Source: CAVYGM01 sp963768025
GTDB taxonomy: Bacteria; Bacteroidota; Bacteroidia; Cytophagales; Spirosomataceae
Assembly: GCA_963768025.1 (NCBI GenBank)
Contig: CAVYGM010000030.1
Location: 19,533 to 83,532 of the forward strand
DNA length: 64,000 bases
Reading direction: 5' to 3'
A program made the translations under genes and the position numbers. The notes beneath the pieces were generated by a model that worked only from the letters and a program-made list of their open reading frames with translations, made no database searches and had not been told where the DNA came from. Of the stretch, positions 10,801 to 22,265 are shown in pieces. How positions within the stretch are numbered: the first letter of the stretch is position 1; the number at the start of each line of letters is the position of its first letter.

Positions 10801-11142
10801 TGTCACAATCACTTCGCTCAATTGGCTTATGTCATCTTCCAGGGCAATATCCACCACGCTTTTTGTGCCCACCGTAACCTCCGTGGCCTTGAACCCGATT
10901 GCCGATACGGCCAAAATGCTGCTAGGTGAGTTAACGCTGATTCCGTAAGCACCCTGGGCATCGGTGGTGGTACCCGTCAATGTTCCCTTCAATACGATGT
11001 TTACTCCGGGTATTCCCTGTCCGCTCGCATCCTTCACAGTTCCCGTCACCCTCCGGTCTTGGGCCAACGCTGTGAGATTCATCCCTGCCAGCAGCGCGAA
11101 GAGAAACGCGATACTGAGCCAGTTCTTGTAGTTTTTTCTCAT
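7893..11142 (-). CDS. SusC/RagA family TonB-linked outer-membrane transporter (frameshifted)
   Basis: The protein starts with a signal peptide (MRKNYKNWLSIAFLFALL...ALAQ), then a CarboxypepD-reg-like domain (about 30-115), the SusC signature and plug domain (QLSEVIVTGYT; GNEPLYVVDGVPV; IYGARAANGVIVYTTKKG), and a TonB-dependent beta barrel. The barrel frame stops at 8638 after NEITGLVG and resumes in another frame with GDLTYL. Removing one base from the CCC at 8641-8643 joins the two into 1082 residues, a normal SusC length. The C-terminus ends ...NLGVNIGF with a terminal aromatic residue, as expected for barrel assembly. It is the first gene of the susCD operon. The disruption is either a sequence error or a recent null mutation; the error is more likely given similar indels elsewhere. 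Confidence 0.9.
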
Positions 11143-11735
11143 AGTAATTGATTGAAATAAGTAAGGTTAAAAAATAATAAAATAGGTAAAATTTTTCTAC
11201 AAATAATAGAAGTGTCAAAAGTACGCGGAACTATAAAAATATTCAAATTAATGTCTAAAAAATCATAAATGAAGTAGCAATTATTTTGCGATCTGCATTT
11301 ATTTAGCAAAGAATAGTACTTTTTTAGCTCAAATTGGACAAAAACGTCAAAACATGACGCTCAGGACGATTGCTTGTGGTGCAAAAGGGGAGGTAGGTAT
11401 CTCAAAGAGTGGTTATTTTTTATTCAGGCTGTCACGAGGGGAGACGGTCACAGAAATAGTATTTTAGCCTAAAAGGGTTACCAAAAAGGCGGAGAAAAAT
11501 GAGTGAGGGGTTTTGAGTCAAAGTAGAGGGGGGGCGTATTCTACTGTTGAAAACGGGAATAGTCCAAAATATATTTCCTTTACTTACAAATTTTTTAGTG
11601 TAAGATCAGACCAAAACCATTTCCCGTTGGGAGGAGGGTAGTTCGTCGGGTATAGTTCCGATCTCTGATTGGTATAAGCTTTTGGGGATCAAATGGATAG
11701 TTTTTGATTGGTTATGACCTCTACCGATTGCCTTA
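11143..11735. other. Intergenic region upstream of susC
   Basis: This 593-base AT-rich stretch separates the susC start from the pgeF stop and should hold the susC promoter and any regulator site. I found no exact Bacteroidota TAnnTTTG element at a sensible distance from susC. A small inverted repeat, CGTCA/TGACG separated by five bases, lies at 11345-11359 and could be an operator. No coding sequence is supported. Confidence 0.5.
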
Positions 11736-12503
11736 CTATACAAAGCCAATGCAAGCGAGCATTCGGCCCGTCAGGCCTTTTTCCAGTCGATGCGAGAAAT
11801 AATCTTGGTTGTCAAGAACGGTAGAGTAAGCGGATACTTGTATTCGCTCGGTGGATACACCCGCGCCATGGAGCTGAGCTAGGTTAGCCTGCTTCAGATC
11901 CACATAATACTTTCCGGCCTTGGAATTGAACCATTTGTAAAAATTTGAAAAATGCTCGGCTACTTCATCTCCCACTTCAAAAGAGCATTTGTCTATACAA
12001 GTTCCGACATAAGCAAAGCAGTCGGAAGGGTCGGTACCAAATTCCTGTTGCATTCTTTGGATGGTCTTCAGAACAATCTCTCCAACTGTCCCGCGCCATC
12101 CGGCGTGAATGGCCGCAACCGCTCGCCTCTTGGGATCAAAAACCAGAACCGGAGTACAGTCAGCCACCGTAACGGCGAGAACAAGGCCCGGCTGATCCGT
12201 GATGAGCGAATCGAATCCCTGGTTACGGCCGGGAACGGAGGCGTGCAGTACCTGAGTGCCATGAACTTGATGAGAAGTGACAACCTGATCGGACGAAACA
12301 CCGATTGATTTCCAGAAACGGCGTTGGTTTTCGGCCACGTTTTCGGGGGTATCGCCCGTGGAACCACCGAGGTTGAGGGAGGCATACGGTGCCGGACTTA
12401 CCCCACCGTGGCGGGTGCTTTCAGCGGCAACCAAACCCGGAAAAGCACCGAAGATCTCGGGCGATCGGAATAGGGAACAAAAAGTAGTAGGAGAATCAGA
12501 CAT
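11736..12503 (-). CDS. pgeF: Peptidoglycan editing factor PgeF / YfiH (laccase-domain) family
   Basis: A 255-residue protein of the YfiH/PgeF (DUF152, multicopper polyphenol oxidase-like) family. The metal-site motifs are present in order: TSHQVHG (H78 and/or H81), VADCTP (C116) and IHAGWRG (H133). The C-terminus has the usual YSHR-like FSHR motif. In E. coli the family member edits muropeptides by removing a wrongly incorporated L-Ser; other members act on purine nucleosides. Length and motifs are typical. The gene follows the EEP-family gene on the same strand across an 87-base gap. Confidence 0.88.
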   Translation of the reverse strand: MSDSPTTFCSLFRSPEIFGAFPGLVAAESTRHGGVSPAPYASLNLGGSTGDTPENVAENQRRFWKSIGVSSDQVVTSHQVHGTQVLHASVPGRNQGFDSLITDQPGLVLAVTVADCTPVLVFDPKRRAVAAIHAGWRGTVGEIVLKTIQRMQQEFGTDPSDCFAYVGTCIDKCSFEVGDEVAEHFSNFYKWFNSKAGKYYVDLKQANLAQLHGAGVSTERIQVSAYSTVLDNQDYFSHRLEKGLTGRMLACIGFV

Positions 12504-12590
12504 GGTGCAATTTTACAAAGTTTCAGCGATTGAAACGATGACTTTATGAAAAAACGACTCTCTCCAAATTATTTCGGGCACTCCAATCAC

Positions 12591-13649
12591 CTAACTGGTG
12601 GGGGTATAGATTTTTTTATCGGCCAATTCTTCCTCTTCTTGGGTTGCAGCCGGAGCTTCCTGTTCTCCCATGCCCGAGGGTTCAAAGGTCAGCTTGACCC
12701 AAATAGGAAAGTGATCCGAACCGATATCCGGCAACCGCTCGATTTCCAACAACCGAAAATGATCGGAACAAAACACATGGTCGAGCGGATAGCGAAACAA
12801 CCGATGGTGGGCGTGAAACGTATTGTAAAAACCACGGCCCCGACGGGGGTCGAGCAGGCCACTCGTATCCTGGAACAACTGGTTAGTGTAGCTCCAGGCC
12901 ACGTCGTTCAGGTCGCCGGAAACGATTACCGGAAGGGGAGACTTTTTTGCCAGACGCCCAACAATCAAAATTTCCTTGTCGCGCTCGGTTGAGCGTACGT
13001 TTTCATTGGGAACAGGTGGGGTAGGGTGCAGGCATATCAATTGGAAGAGATCGCCGGAGGGTAGTTTGATCAGGGCGAATATGGAGGGTATGTCATCCTC
13101 TACCAGATACTTTATTTCACTTTCAACGATTTCCAGTTGCGATAGCAGGATAATGCCATAGGTATTGTCGAGGGGTTTTAGCACCCGATAGGGGTACTGG
13201 TCGTATACCTCCTGCAAGGATTTCTCCCAGGCCTGGTCGGTTTCTGAAAGAACAATTAGGTTCGGTTTGCAGTGGTGGATCAGGTCAACTAACTTGCTTT
13301 TTTGTTCATTGTACTGGTACACATTTGATATGATAATTCCGAAGGCCGATTCCGCCCGGGATTCGTCCCCCGCTTGCATCTGTTTTTTGGCTATGGGCAA
13401 AAAGGGGTAAATCTGGTAACTCAGATAGGACAAATTGATCAGTAGGGCAGCCAAAAAAGCCCACTCATGCCAACGGCTGAAAGTGGATATAGGGAGGAAC
13501 AGTACTATTATTCCGAATGTAATAAACCATTTCTGTAATCGTGGATATTCAAATATTCTGAAAATCCAGTAATCGCTTCTGATAAAGGGTAGAAAGGTAG
13601 CAACGACTACGAAGCCCCCAACAGAATAGAGAATATATAGCCCGGACAT
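12591..13649 (-). CDS. Membrane-anchored endonuclease/exonuclease/phosphatase family protein
   Basis: A 352-residue protein with three hydrophobic segments at the N-terminus (about 4-24, 40-57, 62-84) and an EEP (DNase I-like) domain from about residue 100. The motifs are all there: SNVYQYN, LSETD (catalytic Glu), LHPTPPVPN, SGDLND, LDHVF and GSDHFP. The catalytic domain probably faces the periplasm, as in other membrane EEP proteins. Family members cleave nucleic acids or phosphoesters, including phospholipids or inositol phosphates; the substrate here is unknown. The acidic C-terminal tail (QEEEELADKK) is not part of the fold. It is divergent from the metallophosphoesterase gene at 13767. 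Confidence 0.85.
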   Translation of the reverse strand: MSGLYILYSVGGFVVVATFLPFIRSDYWIFRIFEYPRLQKWFITFGIIVLFLPISTFSRWHEWAFLAALLINLSYLSYQIYPFLPIAKKQMQAGDESRAESAFGIIISNVYQYNEQKSKLVDLIHHCKPNLIVLSETDQAWEKSLQEVYDQYPYRVLKPLDNTYGIILLSQLEIVESEIKYLVEDDIPSIFALIKLPSGDLFQLICLHPTPPVPNENVRSTERDKEILIVGRLAKKSPLPVIVSGDLNDVAWSYTNQLFQDTSGLLDPRRGRGFYNTFHAHHRLFRYPLDHVFCSDHFRLLEIERLPDIGSDHFPIWVKLTFEPSGMGEQEAPAATQEEEELADKKIYTPTS

Positions 13650-13766
13650 GGATAAAAGAGTTGAGTTGTGAAACGTATAAGTCTTAGTTTTGGGAAAACG
13701 TAGGGAACGATACCCTATGGTAAAAAATTAGTTTGGTTGCTTTTTTAATAAGCTTTAGTAAATATT

Positions 13767-14999
13767 ATGCCTGACACATCAGAAAAGAAGGTTGAGAAGT
13801 ATCTGGACCTGGGTCATACGGAGGCCGAAAACCACGCCCGCACGCAACAAAAACTATACGAAGAGCACGTTTCACGGACTTCGACGGTTACGAGAGTTCT
13901 TTCAGAATTCTTTAAAACCAACTTTTTTGGATTTATATACCATTACATAAAAAGCCGTTTTGGAAGGCGACATGCCTACCAGGCGTATCCCCAGGATGGA
14001 GAAAGTGGCATTTACCAGCTTGCTTCCTCGCTTCCGAGCCGGAAGCCTATTACCCTGGCACTGCTCTCGGATTGGGCTAGCGACACGGAGGAATCCGACA
14101 AGGTAGCGCACCTGGTGGCCCGGTATGCTCCGGACTACAGCATCCACCTGGGCGATGTGTATTTTGTGGGTACCCCCAACGAAGTCGCCGAGAACTTCAC
14201 CGCGCCCCATGCCTCTTGGTACTATGGTGCCTCGGGGAGCCTGGCCTTGTCGGGCAACCACGAGATGTATTCCAACGGTGATGCTTTTTTTGACCAACTC
14301 CTACCGGCTATGTATATTCGGGTGGGTGAGGTGAAGAAATCACAAAAAGCAGGTTTCTTTTGCCTGGAAAATGAATCCTGGCGAATCATCGGTCTGGATA
14401 CGGGCTATACCTCCGTTGGGCGGCCGTATCTGGAAGTTATATCGCCACCCGATTGCCACCTGCGGGAAGAACAGATAGCCTGGCTGAGGGATGTGGTCAA
14501 AATAGGTGACCCGGCCGATACCCGTGGCATCGTGCTGCTGAGCCATCACCCCTATATTTCAGCTTTCCGGGAAGACTACTTTCGGCCCGGTGAGCAGTTG
14601 TGCGAGTTGTTGGGCAAGGCCAACCGACCCCTGGTTTGGTTTTGGGGGCACGACCACCGGTTGGTGGGGTACCGAATCGGACAAAACAAGAGCGAGTTGC
14701 AGGTATACGGGCGGTGCATTGGGCACGGAGGGATGCCGGTAGAAACCAAAATGCCCGCCGATAACGGAGAGCTGGGCAAAATGTCTTTTTATGATCAACG
14801 GATCAGGCTTACCCTAGGCCGTCATCAACTGGGGTACAACGGATTTGTGGAATTGCAGCTGGATGGCGTGAAGCTCCAGGCCATCTATCGGGACTTGGAA
14901 GATACCAGAGTAATGGAAGAGGAGTGGCTACTGCATACAGAAAATGGTCAACTCGATTGGAACGTTACATACACGCACCCCGAATTGACCATTTTGTGA
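13767..14999 (+). CDS. Calcineurin-like metallophosphoesterase
   Basis: A 410-residue soluble protein. The metallophosphoesterase motifs are SDWASD (D102 region), HLGDVYF (D130), SGNHE (N164, H165), LLSHHP (near 275) and WGHDHR (near 308). Together they form the two-metal centre. The first 95 residues are an extra helical region of unknown role. No signal peptide is visible, so the enzyme should be cytoplasmic. Substrate cannot be inferred; the family includes phosphodiesterases and phosphoprotein phosphatases. It stands alone on the plus strand between a divergent EEP gene and a convergent small membrane-protein gene. Confidence 0.85.
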   Translation: MPDTSEKKVEKYLDLGHTEAENHARTQQKLYEEHVSRTSTVTRVLSEFFKTNFFGFIYHYIKSRFGRRHAYQAYPQDGESGIYQLASSLPSRKPITLALLSDWASDTEESDKVAHLVARYAPDYSIHLGDVYFVGTPNEVAENFTAPHASWYYGASGSLALSGNHEMYSNGDAFFDQLLPAMYIRVGEVKKSQKAGFFCLENESWRIIGLDTGYTSVGRPYLEVISPPDCHLREEQIAWLRDVVKIGDPADTRGIVLLSHHPYISAFREDYFRPGEQLCELLGKANRPLVWFWGHDHRLVGYRIGQNKSELQVYGRCIGHGGMPVETKMPADNGELGKMSFYDQRIRLTLGRHQLGYNGFVELQLDGVKLQAIYRDLEDTRVMEEEWLLHTENGQLDWNVTYTHPELTIL

Positions 15000-15013
15000 G
15001 CTATACCACGGGT

Positions 15014-15199
15014 CTAATGATGATCCTCGGCGGAGTACTTACTTGAAAAGTAGGAAGCAAAAGCAACGGACACGCCAATTAACCCCAAAATGAAAACAAA
15101 TAGATCTCCAAAAATAGCCAGGATCAAAAGCAGAATCAAGAAGATGGCAATGTAGTAACCATTGGAGAATTCCTTAGAATCAGTATGCGCGTTTTCCAT
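15014..15199 (-). CDS. Small membrane protein
   Basis: A 61-residue protein with one or two hydrophobic segments (about 15-50, rich in Leu, Ile, Phe and Gly), a hydrophilic N-terminus and a short histidine-ended tail. It is not assigned to a family. The composition and clean start support a real small gene, and it ends just after the convergent metallophosphoesterase gene. Confidence 0.6.
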   Translation of the reverse strand: MENAHTDSKEFSNGYYIAIFLILLLILAIFGDLFVFILGLIGVSVAFASYFSSKYSAEDHH

Positions 15200-15317
15200 G
15201 TTTTACGGAGATTGAAAGTGTAAGCGACTGTATTGTGGGGGCGAAAATACAAAAAATTGATAATCCCGGGAATGGTTTTCTATTTTTCCCCAAAATTACT
15301 TGCGATAAAAATAGCTT

Positions 15318-15364
15318 CGCCCGTGCCTACGGCAGGAAAGTTAGCGTAGGCACGGGCGCGTTTT
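15318..15364 (+). terminator. Hairpin with T-run upstream of the FGGY kinase gene
   Basis: A perfect 14-base stem (CGCCCGTGCCTACG and its complement, 13-base loop) is followed by CG and TTTT on the plus strand. It sits about 60 bases before the kinase start rather than after a gene. It could be an attenuator in the kinase leader or the end of an upstream transcript reading in from 14999. Confidence 0.5.
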
Positions 15365-15422
15365 CATAAAACACACAGTTGATTTTTTTATACCTTCCTT
15401 CTTCCTTTCACTCGTACAGGTT

Positions 15423-16880
15423 ATGGCATACATCATTGGGGCGGACATCGGTACCACAAACGTAAAGGCAGTGGCCTTTGACCTCCAGGGAGAAATTCTT
15501 TGCTCACACAGCGAGGACTACCCTATGTTTCATCCGCAGCCCGATTGGAGTGAGCAGGATCCTGATCAGATAGTGGCGGCGTTGGAAATCTGTATCGGGG
15601 AAGTAGTAAAGAATGCCCGGGATTATGGCGAGGTGATCGGCCTATCATTCAGCTCGGCCATGCATAGCCTCATTGCCCTCGATGCGACTGGCAAACCCCT
15701 CACGCGATGCATTATCTGGGCCGACAACCGAAGCGCTGCTTTGGCCGACGAACTCCGGGAAAGCCCACGTGGACGACGACTCTACAAAAGCAACGGTACC
15801 CCCATCCACGCCATGACGCCCGCCTGCAAGCTTCTGTGGCTCAGGGAGCAGGAGCCGGGGCTATTTAATGACGCCGCCCGCTTTGTTGGGATAAAGGAGT
15901 ATGTTCTGTATCAGCTAACGGGGAAGTACCTGGTGGACTTTTCCATTGCCTCTGCCACGGGTCTGTTCAATATCCACCGTTTTGCCTGGGATAGCTATAC
16001 CCTCAAATACCTGGGGATAACCACCGATAAGTTATCCGAACCGGTATCGCCTTACCACGTAGAAAAACTTCCCAAAAACAATTCTCTCAACTTGCCAGCT
16101 GGCACGCCGCTCGTTATGGGAGCGAGTGATGGGTGCCTGGCTAATTTGGGTAGCGGGGCGGTAGTACCGGGTACAATGGCCGTGACCGTCGGGACGAGCG
16201 GAGCCGTGAGGATTACGTCCCCGACGGCCTACACAGATCCCAAGATGCGTACGTTTTGCTATATCCTCGATCAGGAAACGTACCTGGTAGGGGGGGCATC
16301 CAACAACGGAGCCGTGGTGTTTCAGTGGCTAAAAGAGACATTTTTTCCAGATTTGGAGTACGCCAGGATGCAGGAGGAAGCAGGGCGGATAAGCGTGGGA
16401 TCGGAAGGACTTCTGTGCCTACCCTACTTGCTGGGGGAAAGGGCTCCGCTTTGGAACTCTGCCGTTCGGGGGGGCTTTGTTGGCCTGGATGTCCACCATA
16501 CCGCTGCTCATTTTGTGCGGGCGGTGATGGAGGGTATTTTGCTGAATCTGTACAGTATTGGCAAGGTACTCATGGAAAACCAGCCCATTCATACGATTTT
16601 TGCCAACGGCGGATTTGCCAAAAGTGAGGTGTGGGTACAAATGCTGGCGGATGTTTTTGGAGTGGCGGTCCATCTGAACGATACCGTTGAAACCGGGTCG
16701 GTGGGGGCTGCTATGGTCGGCTTGAAAGCGCTAGGGCATCTGGATGATTTTGGGGATGCTACCCAGTTTACCCCCGTTTCACGAATCTTTACCCCGGATC
16801 CAATACATCATGCCTACTACAAAAAACTGCACGAGGATTTTATGCACTGGGCCCACCTCCTGAATTTGAAAGCCAAGTAG
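15423..16880 (+). CDS. FGGY-family carbohydrate kinase, probable gluconokinase
   Basis: A 485-residue kinase with the two actin-like domains of the FGGY family. Phosphate 1 motif GADIGTTNVK is at residues 6-15. The sugar-site region includes LSFSSAMHSLIALD and IIWADNRS. The C-terminal ATP domain contains GTSGAVR, GGASNNGAVVFQW, FANGGFAKS and ETGSVGAAMVGL. The SSAMHS motif and overall pattern are closest to gluconokinases rather than xylulokinases. It would phosphorylate gluconate to 6-phosphogluconate with ATP in the cytoplasm. No permease or dehydratase is next to it. It meets the cytochrome c gene tail to tail with a four-base gap. Confidence 0.8.
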   Translation: MAYIIGADIGTTNVKAVAFDLQGEILCSHSEDYPMFHPQPDWSEQDPDQIVAALEICIGEVVKNARDYGEVIGLSFSSAMHSLIALDATGKPLTRCIIWADNRSAALADELRESPRGRRLYKSNGTPIHAMTPACKLLWLREQEPGLFNDAARFVGIKEYVLYQLTGKYLVDFSIASATGLFNIHRFAWDSYTLKYLGITTDKLSEPVSPYHVEKLPKNNSLNLPAGTPLVMGASDGCLANLGSGAVVPGTMAVTVGTSGAVRITSPTAYTDPKMRTFCYILDQETYLVGGASNNGAVVFQWLKETFFPDLEYARMQEEAGRISVGSEGLLCLPYLLGERAPLWNSAVRGGFVGLDVHHTAAHFVRAVMEGILLNLYSIGKVLMENQPIHTIFANGGFAKSEVWVQMLADVFGVAVHLNDTVETGSVGAAMVGLKALGHLDDFGDATQFTPVSRIFTPDPIHHAYYKKLHEDFMHWAHLLNLKAK

Positions 16881-16884
16881 GTGA

Positions 16885-17292
16885 CTATTCGTTCGGCTTT
16901 GTTTCCTGAACCTGTTTTACCGTCACCATTTTGGCCGTGCTATTCCCCCAGGTATTCAGAATATAATTCATAACATCCGATACCTCCCGGTCGTCCAGAC
17001 CGGGTTCAGGCATCATGTTGTCGTATTCCTCGCCATTGACCTTTATAGCGCCCTGCAAACCATATTTTACAGCTTTAATAGCTTCTGGGATTGAGTCAGT
17101 CAGAAAATCCGATTTGGCCAGGGGAGGAAATATCGTGGGCACGCCCTTGCCATCCACCAAGTGGCAGCTGATGCAGTTCTCTACGTAAACGGTTTTGCCC
17201 CTGGCAATGCTTTCTTTGAGCTCATCGTTCTGATTAAAAGAAACCAAGGTCAAAAAGAGCAGGCCGACTACGAGTGAAAATCCTATTTTCAT
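16885..17292 (-). CDS. Small periplasmic c-type cytochrome
   Basis: A 135-residue protein with a signal peptide (about 1-20) and one class I cytochrome c domain. The heme site CISCH is at residues 40-44. The probable axial methionine is M93 or M94 in DNMMPEPG, and a conserved helix follows (VSDVMNYILNTW). The IFPPLAKSDFL segment is common in cytochromes linked to membrane dehydrogenases or nitrite/copper enzymes. It is likely an electron carrier in the periplasm. No partner oxidoreductase is adjacent. Confidence 0.88.
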   Translation of the reverse strand: MKIGFSLVVGLLFLTLVSFNQNDELKESIARGKTVYVENCISCHLVDGKGVPTIFPPLAKSDFLTDSIPEAIKAVKYGLQGAIKVNGEEYDNMMPEPGLDDREVSDVMNYILNTWGNSTAKMVTVKQVQETKPNE

Positions 17293-17459
17293 GAATTGGG
17301 TAATGGTTTTACTTTACAAATGTTACTGTACCTGCTGCTCCCAACCTACTAATAATAACCCAAAGTTCCCGAATGTATATCAAAAGCTGGGGCAGGAATA
17401 CTTGCACAAAGGTACGATTTATTGGGAGAATAGTTTCCAGAAGCCTTTTTCTAGCTTAG

Positions 17460-17505
17460 ACAAAATGGAGGAGACGTTTGTTTCAGAACGTCTCCTCCAT
17501 TTTGT
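17460..17505 (-). terminator. Strong hairpin after the DJ-1/PfpI gene
   Basis: A perfect 19-base stem (ACAAAATGGAGGAGACGTT and its complement) with an eight-base loop. It starts 17 bases beyond the DJ-1/PfpI stop. The stem itself supplies a terminal TTTTGT run on the minus strand. Confidence 0.75.
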
Positions 17506-17521
17506 TCGTTCGAGCTGCTTC

Positions 17522-18082
17522 TTAAGCAGGCTGCTTTACGGGTAGTTTGCTGAATTCTTCCAGCATGGCCTGATTAAAAGCCGGTATATCGTCGGGATTG
17601 CGGCTCGTAATGAGGCCATCCTGAACCACTACTTCCTTATCTACCCAGGTAGCCCCCGCATTCTCGATGTCGGTGCTGAGGGAAGGGTAGGAGGTAATCG
17701 TACGGCCTTTCAGTACAGCAGCTTCTATGAGTACCTGGGGACCGTGGCATATAGCGGCCACGGGCTTACCTGCCTCAATAAACTTTTTTACGAATTGGAT
17801 AGATTTTTCATCCTGGCGCAGATTATCCGGATTCATCACACCTCCTGGCAGAAACAGCGCGTCATAATAATCGGCCCTGGCATTCTCAATGGGTACATCT
17901 ACCTCGAAGGTATCGCCCCAATCGGTATGATTCCATCCTTTGATCGAGTCCTTTTCGGGGGAGACAATATGGGTAGTAGCCCCGTGCGAATCCAGGAATT
18001 CGCGCGGGGCCGTAAGTTCCACCTGTTCAAATCCGTTCGTAGCCAATATGGCCACCTTTACTTTATCCAATTGCTTTTCCAT
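17522..18082 (-). CDS. DJ-1/PfpI family protein (type 1 glutamine amidotransferase fold)
   Basis: I choose the start at 18082 (MEKQLDKVKVAILAT), giving 186 residues; a longer frame to 18151 adds a tail unlike the family. Key residues: E19 in FEQVEL, and the nucleophile elbow AICHGPQ with C112 and H113. The segment LFLPGGVMNPDNLRQ is typical of the PfpI/YhbO subgroup. Proteins of this group are described as intracellular proteases or deglycases protecting against glyoxal-type damage; which activity applies is open. It lies 84 bases downstream of clpB on the same strand, so both could be co-expressed as stress genes. Confidence 0.85.
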   Translation of the reverse strand: MEKQLDKVKVAILATNGFEQVELTAPREFLDSHGATTHIVSPEKDSIKGWNHTDWGDTFEVDVPIENARADYYDALFLPGGVMNPDNLRQDEKSIQFVKKFIEAGKPVAAICHGPQVLIEAAVLKGRTITSYPSLSTDIENAGATWVDKEVVVQDGLITSRNPDDIPAFNQAMLEEFSKLPVKQPA

Positions 18083-18166
18083 CTTCACTGTAAGTTTTGT
18101 TCCTAGTTCAGGAAGATGATTAAAATACTTGTGCCAGAAACGAACAATCAACCGCCCCGGCCCTTC

Positions 18167-20777
<2,611 letters not shown>

Positions 20778-20822
20778 GGCGATTTTCAGTTTTGTAGTGG
20801 TACTAGGTATACAAGTAGAGAT

Positions 20823-20855
20823 CAAAGAATATACCGGGGATGGTAAAACCCAAAG
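20823..20855 (-). promoter_or_regulatory. Candidate promoter of clpB
   Basis: On the minus strand a CTTTG element (20851-20855) is followed after 19 bases by TATTCTTTG (20823-20831). This resembles the Bacteroidota TTTG / TAnnTTTG pair with one extra base. It lies 46 bases before the clpB start. No CIRCE-like repeat is seen. Confidence 0.35.
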
Positions 20856-21384
20856 AGTCGGAAATTTTGACATTGTTTGTACCAAATCTTCTACACACTA
20901 TGCCAGAAAGTCACTTGTTGGGAGTTTTTCAAAAACTGATTTTAGGGAAAACTCCTTCAAGTGTCGTGCATGCAAAATCGTGTTCCTGGTAACCAATTCG
21001 GAGGGTTCAGAAAGATGGGCAGAAAAAAAACTAATTTACTAATTTTTTGTATTTTGTGAAGATTACAGAGTCAGCCTACTTTTCTTCAATCAGAATACTT
21101 TGAAAATAATCTGTTGTGTTTCAATAGCTTATTTGGGGGGAAATACTGAATTGGTGGAAGGGGTTAGTAGATAAACAGGGAGGAATCAAAGAATAGTCAC
21201 GATATTTGGTGCAGCAATAAAGCGCAGAGAACCTGAGCGTGAGGTCGACAAAGCCCCAAACCCACCTAATTCATTGAACAAAAAAAACTGAAACCAAACG
21301 CAAACGTTCGCGTTGGGTGAGGGTTTTTTAGTATTTTAGAGGAAACAATACAGTATCTACCCCCTGAGCTCAACAACAAACGTT
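20856..21384. other. Divergent intergenic region between clpB and the esterase gene
   Basis: About 530 AT-rich bases between two divergent genes. It must carry the esterase promoter. A near-palindrome around 21300-21318 (AACGC...GCGTT) lies about 70 bases before the esterase start and could be a regulator site. No gene is supported. Confidence 0.4.
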
Positions 21385-22116
21385 ATGAATCGAGAAATAT
21401 CCGGTTGGTTTAGCCCGGCTCTAAACAAGCACATGGACATAGCGATCTATGGTCACTATGGGTTTGCACTTTTGATGATCCCAACGGCCGCTTCCGACTT
21501 CCTGGAATATGAACAACAGGGCCTGATGGAAAGTATCCGCCCCTTTATTGACGCGGGAAAAATGAAGGTTTTCTGCGTGGGAAGTATCAACAACGAAAGC
21601 TGGCTTAACCCCGGACTATCTGGCTACGATAAGGCCATTCGGCATCAACAATTCAATGATTATATCATAAAGGAGGTAGTCCCCTTTATCCATACCCGAA
21701 CCAGTCCAGAGACGCCCATCATTGCTACCGGAGCTTCCTTTGGCGCTCTGCACGCCGCCAATCTTTTCTTCAGGCATCCCGATTCCCTCCAAGGGGTGAT
21801 TGCCATGAGTGGATGTTATGATTTGTGCGCCTATACTGACGGCTACTACGACGATAACGTATACTTCAATTCCCCAACGCTCTACCTGCGCAACCTGAAA
21901 GCGGAATGGCACCTGGATTTGTATCGGAAGAGTCGCCATATCCATTTTGTGACCGGATCCGGTGATTACGAAGACCCCGATTCGGCGCGGCAGATTTCCG
22001 CCATTCTGCACACCAAAAACGTACCCCATGAACTTGATATCTGGGGAAGGGATATACCCCACGAATGGTGGGTATGGCACCGAATGCTCCCCTACTACCT
22101 GGAAACTAGGTTTTAG
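21385..22116 (+). CDS. Esterase-like alpha/beta hydrolase
   Basis: A 243-residue protein of the putative esterase (esterase D / antigen 85-like, COG4947-type) group. The nucleophile elbow GASFGA places the serine at residue 118. The probable acid is in the VTGSGDYEDPDS region and the histidine in DIPHEWWVWH near the C-terminus. No signal peptide is present, so it acts in the cytoplasm. Substrates of this group are poorly known. It is monocistronic, divergent from clpB, and ends tail to tail with pheS across a long hairpin. Confidence 0.75.
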   Translation: MNREISGWFSPALNKHMDIAIYGHYGFALLMIPTAASDFLEYEQQGLMESIRPFIDAGKMKVFCVGSINNESWLNPGLSGYDKAIRHQQFNDYIIKEVVPFIHTRTSPETPIIATGASFGALHAANLFFRHPDSLQGVIAMSGCYDLCAYTDGYYDDNVYFNSPTLYLRNLKAEWHLDLYRKSRHIHFVTGSGDYEDPDSARQISAILHTKNVPHELDIWGRDIPHEWWVWHRMLPYYLETRF

Positions 22117-22263
22117 GGAGTGGTTTATTGGTTATTGGGGAATTGGATATTGGTTCATTTATTGTTAGTTGACCCTTTTATAGTGTGCTGATAACCAGTT
22201 CGATACAAGCCAATTCCCCAGTAACCAATAAACTAATAACCACTTCCCCAATAACCACCCTCC
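22116..22263. repeat. Long imperfect inverted repeat between convergent genes
   Basis: The left arm (22116-22146) and right arm (22210-22263) are built from words such as TTATTGGTTA, GGGGAATTGG and their complements. They can pair over about 30 bases with small bulges. The element fills the gap between the esterase and pheS stops and probably acts as a two-way terminator. A second element with the same vocabulary lies at 39843-39994. Confidence 0.65.
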
Positions 22264-22265
22264 CA

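Noticed and set aside
11143..11300. susC promoter elements
   Set aside because: TTTG-like words exist but none has the expected TAnnTTTG form and spacing.
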